Assembly (NCBI RefSeq): GCF_036324505.1 | Contig: NC_086350.1 | Location: 18,217,532-18,281,531, forward strand | Length of the DNA stretch: 64,000 nucleotides | Direction: 5' to 3' | DNA from: Eleginops maclovinus | Lineage: Eukaryota > Chordata > Actinopteri > Perciformes > Eleginopidae | Program-made: the position numbers and the translations under genes | Part shown: positions 60,391 through 64,000 of the stretch, piece by piece | Layout: every line of letters starts with the position of its first letter | How positions within the stretch are numbered: the stretch's first letter is position 1 | Notes under the pieces: generated by a model | What the model was told of the DNA's origin: nothing | What the model saw: the letters and a program-made list of their open reading frames with translations, nothing else | Databases searched by the model: none

Positions 60391-61033
60391 AGCACATTAA
60401 ATGAAATGAAATGACACATATCATTGGAAGATAAAGGCCTTTTATTGAAGTCTTTCAAAGCAAAAATACTGATTGTTTGCGTTGTTTGATAATTAAAAAT
60501 AAAGGATAGGCATAGCAGTATTTACATTCATCAAGGATTTAAAGAAGTGGCCTTTTTTCCCAACAAAAGCATTAAACAACGTAAAGTATGTTTAACAAAT
60601 TAATTTCAAAATAGTTAAGGCTATTATTTGTTTTTTTAAAGCATAAAAGTTATAGAAAAAAATATTTTGATGTGCATTTACATTTTTAGAGAATAGCTTA
60701 ATTAAAAATTTGTATTTTCAACTATTTATTCATTATCAAATTTGTAATACAAATTTACCCATTCAACCTCAAATATGCACAGTTGCATATGTAAATAGTA
60801 TTCCTAATTTTGTACATATTATTTTTTGTTGGTTGTATATCCATCTCAATAATTGAAATCCTTATTATGAAATAAGCACAAATGTCTTGGAAGAAATCAT
60901 GAAATTATGACATTTTAGCCAGACAAGGCTAAACCTTTCTGGTTTCCATGAGGCATACCCAGGCAGAAGGCCTTATTCAGGTTTCTATGACTGAATTATA
61001 AACGGCAGGAGGTCGTGCGGCTTTTATTGTGGT
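60391..61033. other. AT-rich tail-to-tail spacer
   Basis: Probably mostly the 3' UTR of the TRIM gene, if the minus-strand AATAAA at 60441-60446 is used; another candidate (61023-61028) lies only a few bases after the TRIM stop. No other feature is seen. Confidence 0.45.
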
Positions 61034-63980
61034 TTAGATGTTGCATATTTTCAGAGTTGCACCCAAATCCACTGAAAACCCATGATACAGAGGTTCAGAG
61101 AATATGGTCTTGACGTGGTGCAGCCGTGTGAAACTGCCCGAGTCAGAAACACTGTAGAAGCCTAGTGTTCCTGCTTCGTAATCAAGATGTATGCCCACTC
61201 TGCGGGAGAGAACTGGAGGAATCTGGCCTTTGTGAAGATTATTGTGCCAAAATGTGCAGCCGGACAATGAGCAGGTTAATTTCCAAGACAGCTCATTGTG
61301 GCCAAAACTGCAACTTTTTCCTGAACCCTTTCTTTCAATGCTTCTGTACGACACGGCCAAGTCAACAACGCCCCCATCCCACTCCACCTCCCAGTAGTGG
61401 CTGTACTGAAGGCTGTTTTTGCACAGGGCCTGGTGATAGAAGGTGAATCTGTCTGCATGATCAGGGTGAGCCTGGTCCCGGTCACTCCACGATATCTCTC
61501 TGTTTCTGTCTGAAAGATAAAGGCATGCAGCCACTGTGTTGGGGTCCACCTCCATGGTGGTGTCTGTGGGAAAAGATGAAACACTTTCAGCTGGTGAAGA
61601 TGTTCATGTATTTTTGTACTGATATTTGTGAACTAACATCAACCTTACTCTTATATCTGGTCAAAAGATACATCCTTGATAATGTTTTCTCATGAAACGA
61701 TGGTTCTTTCGACACTGTGATAAAAGGAAACTGGTCATTCTGTGAACACATTAACAGGTAATAAAAAAGCAGATGAATTTTGAGATAGTCTTACACAGAT
61801 TTTCTTCAGGATGATGCAATAATTCTTTCTTTTCTTTGTTGCACATATTTTTCAGTTTTTTTGTCTGTTCAGAGATGAACTCTGTCAGTGTGTCAGGACT
61901 TTCATGTGAGTCTGTGGACACAGGGGGGTCACGCAGGGCCTTGAAACCCTGCAGAGGGCAAACAAATAAAGTGTGTGACTATCTGCAAAAAGGAAATACA
62001 AAGTCGTCTGTAATCTCAAAATATCATCACCTGCACAAACTGAATGGGGTCCTCTGTGAGCGAAAGCTGGTTAAGTCTATCCTCCCTGCTCCTCAGCTCC
62101 GACACTTCACGCTCTACTTGCCCGACACAGATGTTAATCCAGTCCACTCCTGATTTCTCTGCCTCTCCAATTCTTTCTCTCATCTCAGAGCGCTTTTTCT
62201 CCACAGAGCGGACCAATGTACGGATGCGTTCCACACACAGTCGCTCAAGGTCATAAGATGCCTCCCATGCAGCATCCTGGTAATGGAAACATGGACCATT
62301 TGTGTAATAGCTGATGACATACCATATTCTCAGGCTCCTTCACACTTATTTATTCTGCAACATCAGATTAATAGATAGATGTTTCAGAGGTTTATTTTCC
62401 CCCCAATTATTACCATTTCCAAATTCTGTTCAAAATCATTAATTCATCTCATATGTGCAATGTCATGGAAATTGTGGTATTATTGAAATGTAATATTTTA
62501 GTTTTGTATTATTAAAGAAACAGATGTGTCAAGTATAAAGAAGAAATGTGTTTATAAAAACTGCAGATAGAAAGTGGAGGACAGGATCTGGATGGTGTGA
62601 GGATAACGATAAGGTTGACCCGTAGTCATCACGTTATCCGTGGGCGTAGATTCCCTCAGGGGTTTTAGTGTGGGAGTTACTGTGCACACAAGGTATCTGG
62701 CTCAAAAATCAGTTTTATGTTTATGGTTTTTTTTGGTGTAATATTTTAAAAAGCTGTATGTCACTCGCTTAAGTATACTCACTCAACACCATGCATGCAC
62801 AGATTAAAGATTTGTAAGAAAACTGTTTTGTGCATTCGTTGCCTCACCTATAACTCTCTAGATGATAACTGACATAACGTTGTCATGACAGCAATAAGAC
62901 CACAATTTTGTGTGCTTAAAGGGATCACACGGTTTTTTCTTGCCTTCAAAGAAGTCCTTACATTTTTACAAAACCTCTCCAGACTCAGCGATTGCTCGGT
63001 TTAGATCACAGTGAACATAAAGCATTCATTCACATTATAAAATGTAATGTTCAGTGTGTCTGTCGCTGGATGTTTTCAGAAAGACTGCGAATTCCGCTTC
63101 CAGAAAGCAACTATTGCCTAACATCCTAACTTTTCCTCTTTTTCAGGGGTTCTTTTTTGTCAGCTAGTGAGGCACCTGCAAATGTATTGATGAATAACAG
63201 AAAAGTTAAATGATAAACTCACTCTTATAGAGTCTGCAGCCTGCCTCAGCTCCATTATCTTACTCTCGGAATGCAGCAGTCTATCTGCAATTTTCTGTTT
63301 AGTTTGCTCCAGTTGTCTCTGTTGAAACACAAACATTTGAGATCATCTTTGGTTATAACAGACTAGGCTTCATATGAATTAAGCATGTCGCTGGACTGAA
63401 TTACCTGCATTTGACACTTTTCTGCTGACACTGCCACAGTGTCATGCCCTTTGTGCTCATCCATCGCACACAGCAGGCAGATGAACTGCTGATCCGTGCG
63501 GCAGTAAATCTCCCGGAGTTTGTCATGATGGCCACAGATTCTGTCTTTGACCCATGCAGAGGCTTTGATCAGATTGTGTTTTTTTAAGGGGGGCACTTGA
63601 AGGTGAGGCTTCAGATGAGTCTCACAGTAAGAGGCCAAACACACGAGACAGAACATGCAAGCTTTTCTTTTTCTCCCTGTGCAGGCGTCACACTGCCCAT
63701 CACCAGTAGCAGCGTGAGTGCTATTATCAGCTTGTTCACTGTTTGTCTTCCTGTGCTCCTCCAGCAGGGCAGCCAGGAGAGTGTTCCTCTTCAGATCAGG
63801 CCTCGGGCAGAAAGTCTGCCTGCATTGAGGGCAACTGTAGCTCTTTCCTCTTTCATTATGTCCATCCCAGAAGTTATTAATGCATTTCATACAGTAACTG
63901 TGTCCACAGGACGTTGTCACCGGATCCTCCAGTAGCTGTAAACAGATAGAGCAGTCAAACAAATCCTCACTGTTAGCCAT
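61034..63980 (-). CDS. finTRIM/TRIM16-25-like RING-B-box-coiled-coil-SPRY E3 ubiquitin ligase, 533 aa
   Basis: A tripartite-motif protein, presumably a ubiquitin ligase; fish-specific members of this type are often linked to antiviral responses. Exons: 63405-63980, 63223-63318, 62031-62276, 61795-61948, 61034-61563; in phase, 533 residues. RING: CSICLQLLEDPVTTSCGHSYCMKC ... CPQC, with all zinc ligands visible. Then a B-box1-like block (CDACTGRKRKACMFCLVC) and B-box2 (CGHHDKLREIYCRTDQQFICLLC). Exons 2-4 give the coiled coil, and the 96-nt second exon is typical of the family. The last exon encodes a PRY-SPRY domain (VDPNTVAACLYLSD, YWEVEW, FGHNELSWKLTCS, GIHLDYEAGTLGFYSVS, EPLYHGF). No break is seen. 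Which finTRIM subgroup it belongs to cannot be told without a tree. Confidence 0.88.
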
Positions 63981-64000
63981 TTTGTGCTGCTAAGAATGGC

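Overview
This window is nuclear DNA of a ray-finned (teleost) fish. The genes are vertebrate orthologues split by GT-AG introns of tens of bases to a few kilobases. Long CA/TG microsatellites, a Tc1 transposon with an intact transposase, a fish-type hAT miniature element and a finTRIM-like gene also point to a teleost. I cannot name the species. All genes were rebuilt by hand: exon ends were read from splice signals, checked for reading phase, and compared with recalled human orthologues. No database was searched.

Layout, left to right. (1) Positions 1-18100, minus strand: the first eight coding exons of abcc8 (SUR1, sulfonylurea receptor of the KATP channel); the rest lies off the left edge. 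A probable non-coding or alternative first exon sits at about 17650, and the introns hold microsatellites and old retroelement fragments. (2) 18100-22117: intergenic, with a complete Tc1/mariner element at 19331-20980. (3) 22118-38468, minus: complete ush1c (harmonin), with both the short (a) and long (b) splice forms readable. (4) 39300-43703, plus: ccdc77, head-to-head with ush1c. (5) 44588-47364, plus: hdhd5 (cecr5), with an NRF1 palindrome upstream. (6) 48689-50280, minus: a rab19-like GTPase. (7) 52076-54480, minus: ccdc34. (8) 55449-55714: a hAT-type miniature transposon with a perfect 8-bp target duplication. (9) 56106-60390, plus: slc15a5. (10) 61034-63980, minus: a finTRIM-like RING/B-box/SPRY E3 ligase.

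The abcc8-ush1c neighbourhood matches human 11p15.1. The genes to its right have human orthologues on several chromosomes (12p, 22q, 7q, 11p14), so this right half is a fish-specific arrangement. The genes do not form a pathway. Abcc8 acts in membrane excitability and insulin secretion, ush1c in hair-cell stereocilia and brush border, and ccdc77, rab19 and ccdc34 have centrosome, cilium or flagellum links. Hdhd5 looks mitochondrial, slc15a5 is an orphan transporter, and the TRIM gene looks like innate immunity.

I found no clearly novel biological system. The most useful observations are the in-frame upstream ATG for SUR1, the harmonin a/b splice architecture, the microsatellite directly after a SUR1 splice donor, the intact Tc1 element, the hAT insertion and a GC-AG intron in ccdc34.
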